Positions 1-5,165 of a stretch of 7,754 bases of DNA are shown one piece after another. Position 1 is the stretch's first letter; the number at the start of each line of letters is the position of its first letter. Below the pieces are notes generated by a model that made no database searches, was not told where the DNA came from, and was given only the letters and a program-made list of their open reading frames with translations. This DNA is from an uncultured Simplicispira sp. (GTDB taxonomy: Bacteria; Pseudomonadota; Gammaproteobacteria; Burkholderiales; Burkholderiaceae_C): the NCBI GenBank assembly GCA_903882725.1, contig CAIRYF010000329.1, positions 1 through 7,754 of the forward strand, given 5' to 3'. Made by a program: the position numbers and the translations under genes.

Positions 1-117
1 ACAGCATTGCGCAGCGCGCTTTAAAGCATCTCACCCCGGTCGCTGCGCTCAAGAAGTGGCAGCAGGAAAAACCAGAATTATTCGTTAAACGTGTTTATAA
101 CCAGGCGAGACTTGACA
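1..117 (+). mobile_element. Right end of an IS481-type insertion sequence (partial)
   Basis: The segment encodes the last residues of an IS481-like transposase, and the recognisable insertion-sequence protein stops at about position 116. The sequence ACTTGACA (110-117) would be the terminal bases of the right inverted repeat, since IS481-family ends usually read TGT...ACA. The other end lies outside the window, so neither the inverted repeat match nor a target duplication can be tested. The boundary at 117 is inferred from two facts: the transposase similarity ends there, and truC-like sequence (Trp-Arg-Asp-Glu-His) begins at 118. Confidence 0.5.
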
Positions 118-128
118 TGGCGCGATGA
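1..128 (+). CDS. IS481-family transposase, C-terminal fragment
   Basis: A reading frame open from the left edge (codons from position 3) ends at TGA 126-128 and gives about 41 residues. It contains LTPVAALKKWQ and then KPELFVKRVYNQA, which I recognise as the C-terminal signature of IS481-type DDE transposases; these usually finish in a short Gly-Leu-Asp-Thr-like ending. Here the ending is Arg-Leu-Asp-Met-Ala-Arg. The last three codons appear to be read from flanking truC DNA, so the stop codon may be supplied by the host sequence. The catalytic core is outside the window, so I cannot say whether the transposase is intact. The frame overlaps the start of truC in a different frame. Family assignment is from memory of the C-terminal motif and is fairly but not fully secure. 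Confidence 0.65.
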   Translation, partial: SIAQRALKHLTPVAALKKWQQEKPELFVKRVYNQARLDMAR

Positions 129-864
129 GCATCTGGTGGCGCTCTACAAACCGGCGGGTTGGCTGGTGCATCGCACCGGACTGGATGCGGGCGAGACGCG
201 CTTTGTTATGCAAACCCTGCGTGACCAAATTGGCCAGCGGGTCTATCCGGTGCACCGGTTGGACAAAGGCACCTGCGGCGTGCTGGTGATGGCGCTGCAC
301 AGCGACGCCGCTCGCGCGCTGTCGCAGTCGTTTGAACAGCAGCGCACGCACAAACGCTATGTGGCACTGGTGCGCGGCTGGCTGCCCGACGCCGCCGAGA
401 TTGAAGTCAACCACGCCCTGCGCCCCGACGACGCACCGCCCGACGCCCCGGTGCAACAGGCCCACACCCGCTTTCGCTGCTTGGCGCGTTTGGAGCTGAA
501 TGAGCGCTTTGACGCGCGCCACGCCAGCACGCGCGCCTCGCTGGTCGAAGCGGTGCCCACCACTGGGCGACGCCACCAAATTCGCCGCCACCTGAAGCAT
601 TTGGCACACCCGATTTTGGGCGATGCGACCCACGGCAAAGGCCCACTGAACCGCTGGTGGGCGCAGCAATTGGGACAAACCCGGCTGTGGCTGCACGCCC
701 AATCGTTGAGCGTGCCGCACCCCATCAGCGGCGAGATGCTGACCGTAGCCTGTGACTGGCAAGCGCTGCAAGCCAGTGTGTCCGACGCTGCCGACTGGTT
801 GCGCCTAGCGCAGCGCTGGCCATGGGCAGCAAGCACGGTCGGAGCCGGTTTTAGTAATTTTTGA
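91..864 (+). CDS. truC: tRNA pseudouridine(65) synthase TruC
   Basis: This cytoplasmic RluA-family enzyme isomerises U65 to pseudouridine in the T-stem region of certain tRNAs (Ile1 and Asp in E. coli). The 257-residue product is close to the roughly 260 residues of E. coli TruC and aligns along its length. It has the N-terminal KPAGWLVHRTGLD (20-32), the catalytic motif HRLD with Asp58, the conserved KRY (88-90), TGRRHQIRRHL (158-168), the HPILGD block (173-178) and RLWLHA (198-203). There is no N-terminal S4 domain, as expected for TruC and unlike RluC or RluD. The start is uncertain. GTG at 91 lacks a good ribosome binding site, and TTG at 112 would give a protein starting just before TWRDEHL. 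Both candidates lie in DNA that seems to belong to the neighbouring insertion sequence, so the native start has probably been lost. The gene converges with the leftward DHH phosphoesterase gene. Confidence 0.9.
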   Translation: MFITRRDLTWRDEHLVALYKPAGWLVHRTGLDAGETRFVMQTLRDQIGQRVYPVHRLDKGTCGVLVMALHSDAARALSQSFEQQRTHKRYVALVRGWLPDAAEIEVNHALRPDDAPPDAPVQQAHTRFRCLARLELNERFDARHASTRASLVEAVPTTGRRHQIRRHLKHLAHPILGDATHGKGPLNRWWAQQLGQTRLWLHAQSLSVPHPISGEMLTVACDWQALQASVSDAADWLRLAQRWPWAASTVGAGFSNF

Positions 865-925
865 GCAAAAAAGGCTTCAAGCCCTTATTTAGCTTGCGGT
901 TGTAGCTACTAATTTAGTAGCTAAA
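865..925. repeat. Comamonadaceae-type intergenic element with palindrome
   Basis: The whole gap between the convergent truC and phosphoesterase genes is filled by an AT-rich element. It holds GGCTTCAAGCC, then a GCTTGCG block, then a palindrome at 903-923 with 10-nt arms TAGCTACTAA and TTAGTAGCTA around a single central T. From memory, elements built as AAGCC-like hairpin, AAGCGC/GCTTGCG block and TAGCTA palindrome are very common between genes in Comamonadaceae. A second, degenerate copy occurs at 5137-5165. In this position it may act as a bidirectional transcript end or as an RNA-stabilising hairpin. Confidence 0.55.
867..885 (-). terminator. Intrinsic terminator for the leftward chemoreceptor/phosphoesterase unit
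   Basis: Read on the minus strand, AAGGGC pairs with GCCTTT around a TTGAA loop (one G-T wobble), and the right arm runs into a T tract (the A6 at 867-872 on the + strand). It lies about 40 nt beyond the stop codon of the phosphoesterase gene. The stem is short, so this is a plausible rather than a strong terminator. It is part of a larger family-type intergenic repeat. Confidence 0.5.
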
Positions 926-1843
926 TTAGGCATTAAATACGCCACTGAGCAGTTCTGGCAGGCGTTCAATGCCCATCTTGAAGCCGCAAGCCTGCGCATG
1001 GCCGCCCCCGCCCATGCTTTCTGCCAGCGCGATGCAGTCAAAGTTACGCTGCGCGCGCAAACCCGCTTTCACGCCGGTATTGCTGGCGCTCCACATCAGG
1101 CCAAAGGTGCCGGTTTTGGCAGACAAAATGTGGCCCACCAAGCTGTGAAACACGCCGGGAGCGTTGACCATCAGACCCGTAACGCCATTGAAAGTGAGGG
1201 GCTGCGCGCCCTCGGCAATGTCAGCGGCCAGCTTGCGGTATTTTTCGTCCATAGCGCCGCCGCGTGCCATAAAGGTATGGATTTGCTCCGTGTTGAATGT
1301 GGCGATTTCTTGCCAGCGCTCAAAGGTTTGCGGCTCCATATCCAATGCCGACAAAAAAGGCGCACTTTCTGGAAATTCCCATTTCCAGATGTCGCGGTCT
1401 TCGATGTATTGCAGCAGTTGCGGCACTGGCTGCTCTGGGTGGAAGAACTCCCACGACAAACGCGCCCCTGATTTATCCATATCAAAGTGAACTACGCCAC
1501 AGCGGCAAACAAAGTTGGTCAGCTTTTCGGCAGCGCTTTTGTGATGATCCAGCATCACTAGCTTGGCGGCGCGTTCTTCGATGCTGCGCAGCAGTTCAGC
1601 AGAAAACGAGAAGTCCAAGATGTAAACCGTGCGCCCCTCCAGCGCTGGCAAATCGGCAATGGACTGGACATCGCCGTGATCGAGGGCGAGAAACTCAGCG
1701 CCCTCTGCGCCGTAGTACAGCCACGCGGCCAGCGCGGCACCAAAGCCGTCGGGGCAGCGGCGCCCGTGGTAAATGATGAGCGGGTGGGGATCGTTTTTGG
1801 CAGGTGCCACCAGCAGGGCCAGGGGAAGAATATGTTTTTTCAT
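926..1843 (-). CDS. DHH/DHHA1 phosphoesterase (NrnB-like)
   Basis: The product is a cytoplasmic metal-dependent phosphodiesterase of the DHH superfamily, related to RecJ and nanoRNase enzymes. In the 305-residue protein the motifs appear in order: HGRRCPDGFGAA (26-37, Asp32), ILDFSFS (75-81, Asp77), LDHHKS (98-103, the DHH signature), YIEDRDIWKW (146-155), and the C-terminal DHHA1 glycine motif GGGGHAQACGF (278-288). The overall type resembles proteins labelled oligoribonuclease NrnB or cyclic-nucleotide phosphodiesterase, but the true substrate (nanoRNA, pGpG/pApA or another) cannot be read from sequence. I chose ATG at 1843. The frame stays open to a TTG at 1891, but that would overlap the chemoreceptor stop and add residues unlike the family. 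No clear Shine-Dalgarno precedes 1843. The gene starts 32 nt after the chemoreceptor gene and is probably co-transcribed with it. Confidence 0.85.
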   Translation of the reverse strand: MKKHILPLALLVAPAKNDPHPLIIYHGRRCPDGFGAALAAWLYYGAEGAEFLALDHGDVQSIADLPALEGRTVYILDFSFSAELLRSIEERAAKLVMLDHHKSAAEKLTNFVCRCGVVHFDMDKSGARLSWEFFHPEQPVPQLLQYIEDRDIWKWEFPESAPFLSALDMEPQTFERWQEIATFNTEQIHTFMARGGAMDEKYRKLAADIAEGAQPLTFNGVTGLMVNAPGVFHSLVGHILSAKTGTFGLMWSASNTGVKAGLRAQRNFDCIALAESMGGGGHAQACGFKMGIERLPELLSGVFNA

Positions 1844-1875
1844 GCGGTTGGCATTGTCGCTGCACACCCCGGTTT

Positions 1876-3699
1876 TTAAAACGATTCCCAATCATCTGAA
1901 GCACTATTGGCTGGTGCTGGCAATGCCTTCAGGGCTGCTTTGGGCGCGATTTTAGGTGCGACTTTTGGGAGAGCTTTGGGGGTTGCTTTAGGTATAGCCG
2001 CCAACTGGGGGGGCGCTTTGGTCAGTGGCTTGGCGACCCGATGGGCGGTGTGACTTGATGGTTTTGCTTGATTAGATGGCTGGGATGGATGGGTTGGCTG
2101 GGATGGAGTGGTTTGAAACGCCGGATTGGATGGGCGCGCATCCGGAAAATGCATACCGCCAGGCTGTAGTTTGAAGGCGCTGACCGTGTGTGCCAACCCG
2201 CTGGCTTGCTCTTGCAGCGACTGCGCGGCAGCGGCGGCTTCTTCGACCAGTGCGGCGTTTTGCTGCGTGACTTGATCCATCTGGATCACTGATTGGTTGA
2301 CTTGCTCGATGCCAGCGGTTTGCTCTTGGCCCGCAGCCGTGATCTCGCCCATGATGTCAGTGACACGCTGAATGCTGCCAACCACGTTGTCCATGGTTTT
2401 GCCAGCTTCGCCTACCAAGGTCGTGCCCGCGCTGACTTTGCTGGCCGACTCGTCGATCAGTTCTTTGATTTCTTTGGCCGCCGCCGCCGAGCGCCCAGCA
2501 AGCAAGCGCACTTCGCTGGCCACCACGGCAAAGCCCCGGCCTTGCTCGCCTGCGCGGGCCGCTTCTACGGCTGCATTGAGCGCCAAGATGTTGGTTTGAA
2601 AGGCAATGCTGTCAATGACGCTGATGATGTCGGCAATTTTGCGTGACGAGGCATTAATGGCACCCATAGTGTCCACCACCTGTGACACCACGGAGCCGCC
2701 TTGCACGGCCACGGTCGATGCCGATACCGCCAGTTGATTGGCTTGGCGCGCGTTGTCAGCGTTTTGCCGCACAGCAGAGGTCAGTTGATCCATTGAGGCG
2801 GCAGTGCGCTTCAGCGCACTGGCTTGCTGCTCGGTGCGTGCTGACAGGTCGCTGTTGCCCGAGGCAATTTGGTTGGATGCCGCAGCAATCGAGTCGGTGC
2901 CTTGGCGCACATGGCCAATCATGGTGACCAAGTTGGTTTGCATGGTTTGCAGTGCTTGTAGCAGTTCGGCGGCTTCGTCACGTCCGCTGCTGTAAATCGG
3001 CTGTGTCAGGTCGCCTTCGGCAATAGCGCGTGCGCTGCGCACGGCTTGTTGCAGTGGTGTAGTGATGGAGCGGCCCAGCACGATGGCCGAGATGGTTCCC
3101 AGCAACAGCGCCAGCGCCGAACCGATGATCAAGATTAGGCGGCCATTGGCTGCATTTTCTTGCACCTGTAGGGTGGCGGTGGCATACAAGCCTTGCTGAA
3201 ATTTTTCAAATTCGCTGATGGCGGCAACGTAGGCATCAGACAGGGGCTTGACGCTGTGCTCAAGTTGCGCCATCACGTCTTCACCCGCCATTTTGTTTTT
3301 GATCATGGCCGTGCGTGCGTCGCGAAAAGCATTGCGCGTGGTTTCTATTTGGGCCAACAGCGCCTTGCCTTGCGGCAGTTCAACCAATTCGACCAAACGT
3401 TTGTGTGCGGCAATGGTGGTCAGCGTGGTGCTGCTCATCTCTGCCTGCCACATAGGTATATGGCTGATGTCGCTGTCTAATGCGATGGCACGGGTGCGCA
3501 CCCAGCTTAGATTGAAAGTTTGCTGTAAATACACAGCCAGCTTGAGCTTTTCGGCATCTTTGGTCACCAGTGTGTGAGAGGTGCTGGCCAGTTCTTGCAA
3601 GCGCCACACGCCTATGCCAGCCACAAGCGCCGCAGTCAGCAAAACCAGACCGAATGCCAGCGCTAAACGGCTGCCCACCTTGATATTGTTGAGACCCAT
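1876..3699 (-). CDS. Methyl-accepting chemotaxis protein with CheR-binding tail
   Basis: This inner-membrane chemoreceptor would sense a ligand in the periplasm and control CheA through CheW. The 607-residue protein has a short cytoplasmic N-terminus, TM1 (about 11-33), a helical periplasmic sensor of the four-helix-bundle type (about 34-186), TM2 (187-209), a HAMP domain (210-262) and a long coiled-coil signalling domain. The hairpin tip carries IDSIAFQTNILALNAAVEAA and GEQGRGFAVVASEVR (about residues 362-398), the CheA/CheW contact. From about residue 514 follows a Pro/Lys/Ala-rich flexible tail ending in DWESF. This resembles the NWETF/NWESF pentapeptide that tethers CheR and CheB on E. 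coli Tar and Tsr. I chose ATG 3699 because it sits just before the usual N-terminus and TM1; an upstream GTG at 3753 adds 18 residues unlike the family. The ligand cannot be inferred. The downstream phosphoesterase gene is probably in the same transcript. Confidence 0.93.
   Translation of the reverse strand: MGLNNIKVGSRLALAFGLVLLTAALVAGIGVWRLQELASTSHTLVTKDAEKLKLAVYLQQTFNLSWVRTRAIALDSDISHIPMWQAEMSSTTLTTIAAHKRLVELVELPQGKALLAQIETTRNAFRDARTAMIKNKMAGEDVMAQLEHSVKPLSDAYVAAISEFEKFQQGLYATATLQVQENAANGRLILIIGSALALLLGTISAIVLGRSITTPLQQAVRSARAIAEGDLTQPIYSSGRDEAAELLQALQTMQTNLVTMIGHVRQGTDSIAAASNQIASGNSDLSARTEQQASALKRTAASMDQLTSAVRQNADNARQANQLAVSASTVAVQGGSVVSQVVDTMGAINASSRKIADIISVIDSIAFQTNILALNAAVEAARAGEQGRGFAVVASEVRLLAGRSAAAAKEIKELIDESASKVSAGTTLVGEAGKTMDNVVGSIQRVTDIMGEITAAGQEQTAGIEQVNQSVIQMDQVTQQNAALVEEAAAAAQSLQEQASGLAHTVSAFKLQPGGMHFPDARPSNPAFQTTPSQPTHPSQPSNQAKPSSHTAHRVAKPLTKAPPQLAAIPKATPKALPKVAPKIAPKAALKALPAPANSASDDWESF
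1933..1992 (-). repeat. Five 12-bp units coding for PKxx repeats in the chemoreceptor tail
   Basis: Five adjoining imperfect 12-bp units (1933-1944, 1945-1956, 1957-1968, 1969-1980, 1981-1992; + strand pattern roughly NGNGNTTTNGG) encode, in reading order, PKAT, PKAL, PKVA, PKIA and PKAA. This makes a regular Pro-Lys linker at receptor residues 570-589, just before the terminal DWESF. Such repeats are prone to slippage in multiples of four residues, which would change only the length of the tether. Confidence 0.8.
2077..2107 (-). repeat. 13-bp direct repeat in the chemoreceptor tail
   Basis: TGGCTGGGATGGA occurs at 2077-2089 and again at 2095-2107, a spacing of 18 bp or six codons. It encodes the repeated Ser-Gln-Pro/Pro-Ser pattern of the tail linker on the minus strand. 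It is a minor coding repeat in a low-complexity segment. Confidence 0.6.
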
Positions 3700-3872
3700 A
3701 AGGAAAGGACGCTTTGTAAAAAATGGTGCTTGATGATAAACATTTTCATACACATGAAATAAAAAGACACTTTGTATGGATTTTTATGCACACATTGTGC
3801 TGCACTGGCGTTGCTTAACTTTGCCGTAACATCACGGGTTCAGGTCACATTTCGCGACCGTCAGGAGGATGT
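3700..3872. promoter_or_regulatory. Divergent intergenic region between chemoreceptor and small basic protein genes
   Basis: This AT-rich stretch must hold the promoters for the leftward chemoreceptor unit and the rightward small gene. An 11-nt near-direct repeat, GACGCTTTGTA (3708-3718) and GACACTTTGTA (3766-3776), lies in the chemoreceptor leader. A short inverted repeat GCACA-CAT-TGTGC lies at 3788-3800. I could not find a convincing sigma-70 pair, nor a FliA (sigma-28) promoter of the TAAA...GCCGATAA type that flagellar-regulated receptors often have. The chemoreceptor start has no clear Shine-Dalgarno. Confidence 0.35.
3863..3868 (+). promoter_or_regulatory. Strong ribosome binding site of the 48-residue protein gene
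   Basis: A perfect AGGAGG lies 4 nt before the ATG at 3873. It is the best Shine-Dalgarno in the window and is the main reason to accept the short downstream frame as a real gene. It also fixes 3873 over the later in-frame ATGs at 3888 and 3903. Confidence 0.75.
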
Positions 3873-4019
3873 ATGGCCAAAGGACAGATGCATAACAACA
3901 CAATGGCAAAAAAGCCAAAAAAAGACACTTCGCCGCCCAAAGAAGGTGGTTCAGTGTCTGACCGACCCATGCCGCCGGTCACTGCCGTGGTGCCGCGTGG
4001 CAAGTTAAAGAACAAGTAA
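3873..4019 (+). CDS. Small basic protein of unknown function, 48 residues
   Basis: ATG at 3873 to TAA at 4017-4019 encodes a lysine- and proline-rich soluble peptide. It begins MAKGQMHNNTMAKKPKKD, has a middle part with SPPKEGGS, and ends in VVPRGKLKNK. No signal peptide or membrane segment is visible. The N-terminal pattern MAKGQ...KKPKK(D/E) resembles a small conserved hypothetical family that I recall from many proteobacteria, but I know no function for it; nucleic-acid or ribosome contact is only a guess from the charge. Evidence for a real gene is the perfect AGGAGG, the family-like start, and a Rho-independent terminator directly after the stop. The last 15 nt overlap the 3' end of ylqF on the other strand. 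It would be easy to miss because of its length. Confidence 0.75.
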   Translation: MAKGQMHNNTMAKKPKKDTSPPKEGGSVSDRPMPPVTAVVPRGKLKNK

Positions 4020-4958
4020 GCCGCGCTGCGGTTTTTTGGTCTTTACTTTGCGGGCCTCTTTGCGGGCATTGCGCTCGGCGTCTTCCAAGCGGCCCGCCTC
4101 GCGCCAGGTTTCAAACTCTGCCGGGGTCTCTAGCGTGATGCGCCCCAAAATGGCAGTGCGAAAGTCGGTCAGAACAATTTCTGCGGCTTTTTGCACATTC
4201 ACCCGCCCACCGCCTAGCATGGCACCGCGCTTTTTGCCAATGGCAGCTAGCAATTCTTCATCGTCCATTTGTGCTACGGCACCTTCGGGCAGGGCCAGTT
4301 TGTAGCGCACTTCTAGCAGTGGCGCGTACTGCCGCTGCAAGCGGCGCAGCAACTCCAGCGCTACCAGTTCTTCGTCATAAGCATTGCGGCCCACGGCCCC
4401 GCTGGCGGCCAGGTTGTAGCCGCTCTCGGGTGCGGTAATGCGCGGCCACAGCATTCCGGGCGTGTCCCACAGGTAAAAATCGTCGGCCAGCGTGATGCGC
4501 TGCTCTAGCTTGGTGATACCGGCCTCATCACCGGTTTTGGCTTGGCGTTTGTTGCTCAGTGTGTTGATGAGCGTGGATTTGCCAACGTTGGGTACGCCGC
4601 AAATGAGCACCCGCATGGGCTTGGCCATGCCGCCTCGGTTGGGGGCCAACTGGTGGCAGCCGTCAATCAATTTGCGCGCCGGTGCGGCGTCCGAGGCGTC
4701 CAGTGCCACGGCACGGGTGCCCGGTTGGGCGTTGTACCAGTCCAGCCACAGCGGTGTGCGCTCGGAGTCGGCCACGTCTTGTTTGTTGAGCACTTTGAGT
4801 GTCGGCTTGTGGCCGGTCAGCTCCGACAGCAGCGGATTGGCGCTGGAGCCGGGCAGGCGCGCGTCCAACACCTCAATGACTACGTCGATGTCTTTGACGC
4901 GCTCGGCAATCGCTTTGCGTGTCAGGTGCATATGGCCTGGAAACCACTGAATGGCCAT
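4005..4958 (-). CDS. ylqF: Ribosome biogenesis GTPase YlqF/RbgA
   Basis: This circularly permuted GTPase belongs to the family that in Bacillus subtilis (RbgA) assists late assembly of the 50S ribosomal subunit. The 317-residue protein starts MAIQWFPGHM, with the conserved His9 that acts in catalysis in RbgA. The G motifs come in permuted order: G4 NKQD (58-61), G1 GVPNVGKST (121-129), G2 region GITK (147-150), G3 DTPG (165-168). The C-terminal RNA-contacting part includes IGKKRGAMLGGG (240-251) and a lysine/arginine-rich end. ATG 4958 is chosen because it matches the family start and has AAGGAA 7 nt upstream; an open frame continues to 5021 but adds unrelated residues. The last codons (encoding GLLVL) overlap the convergent small gene. 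The roughly 200-nt leader up to the FUSC gene suggests that ylqF has its own promoter, although none was convincingly found. Confidence 0.94.
   Translation of the reverse strand: MAIQWFPGHMHLTRKAIAERVKDIDVVIEVLDARLPGSSANPLLSELTGHKPTLKVLNKQDVADSERTPLWLDWYNAQPGTRAVALDASDAAPARKLIDGCHQLAPNRGGMAKPMRVLICGVPNVGKSTLINTLSNKRQAKTGDEAGITKLEQRITLADDFYLWDTPGMLWPRITAPESGYNLAASGAVGRNAYDEELVALELLRRLQRQYAPLLEVRYKLALPEGAVAQMDDEELLAAIGKKRGAMLGGGRVNVQKAAEIVLTDFRTAILGRITLETPAEFETWREAGRLEDAERNARKEARKVKTKKPQRGLLVL
4018..4037 (+). terminator. Rho-independent terminator of the small basic protein gene
   Basis: Starting at the stop codon, AAGCCGC pairs with GCGGTTT around the loop GCT: CCGC 4021-4024, GCGG 4028-4031, one G-T wobble and flanking A-T pairs. 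A T6 run follows at 4032-4037. The hairpin lies wholly inside the 3' coding end of ylqF, where the opposite strand encodes Lys-Lys-Pro-Gln-Arg-Gly, so the same bases serve both purposes. Confidence 0.7.
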
Positions 4959-4965
4959 GGAAAAA

Positions 4966-4971
4966 TTCCTT
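4966..4971 (-). promoter_or_regulatory. Ribosome binding site deciding the ylqF start
   Basis: On the minus strand AAGGAA is followed by TTTTTCC and then ATG at 4958, a spacing of 7 nt. This supports 4958 as the start rather than the upstream codon at 5021 in the same frame. Confidence 0.6.
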
Positions 4972-4994
4972 GTATTTTGGGGGGGGATGCGCAA

Positions 4995-5020
4995 GGCGCA
5001 CTGGGGCGCACCGGGGCGCA
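4995..5020. repeat. Three tandem 10-bp units in the ylqF leader
   Basis: GGCGCA recurs exactly every 10 bp (4995-5000, 5005-5010, 5015-5020), the second and third time as CNGGGGCGCA. The units lie 37 nt upstream of the ylqF start and next to a run of eight G (4979-4986). The 10-bp period is close to one helical turn, which would suit binding on one face of the DNA, but no known operator is recognised. Confidence 0.6.
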
Positions 5021-5136
5021 ATGAAGGGCAGAAGGATAATCGTGTCGGCCGCTGGTGGGCAGCCTGCCAGCCAAAACCCCAGACGCGCTATGTGCAGTTC
5101 CAGCATCAAATATGCCTTATGCCGTTGAACCATGTG

Positions 5137-5165
5137 CGCTTATAGCTATCATTTTTGATTTTTAC
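5137..5165. repeat. Degenerate second copy of the intergenic element
   Basis: GCGCTTATAGCTATCATTTT aligns with GCGGTTGTAGCTACTAATTT of the copy at 865-925, in the same + strand orientation. The second palindromic arm is mostly lost and it ends at the stop codon of the FUSC gene (5162-5164). On the minus strand it sits right after that stop, so it may mark the end of the TRAP-FUSC transcript, although no strong hairpin with a T tract is formed. Confidence 0.4.

Noticed and set aside
112..117. TTGACA as an outward -35 box at the insertion-sequence end
   Set aside because: The hexamer is perfect, but the sequence about 17 nt further on (around 135) is GC-rich with no -10 likeness and lies inside truC, so it could not drive truC from its start.
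357..836. Antisense frames opposite truC
   Set aside because: They are shadows of the truC coding sequence with no motif, no ribosome binding site and low-complexity Arg/Ala/Ser content.
1844..1891. An upstream TTG start for the DHH phosphoesterase
   Set aside because: It would overlap the chemoreceptor stop codon and add 16 residues without family likeness; ATG 1843 is the more natural start.
3700..3753. An upstream GTG start for the chemoreceptor
   Set aside because: The 18 added residues are unlike chemoreceptor N-termini, and ATG 3699 gives the usual short cytoplasmic lead before TM1.
3772..4008. A 78-codon + strand frame overlapping the small basic protein gene in another frame
   Set aside because: It lacks a ribosome binding site, its product looks like out-of-frame translation, and the 48-residue frame from 3873 has the strong signals.
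4959..5021. An N-terminal extension of YlqF
   Set aside because: The family begins at the motif MxIQWFPGHM, and ATG 4958 has a well-placed AAGGAA. The extension also runs through the G8 tract and repeats.
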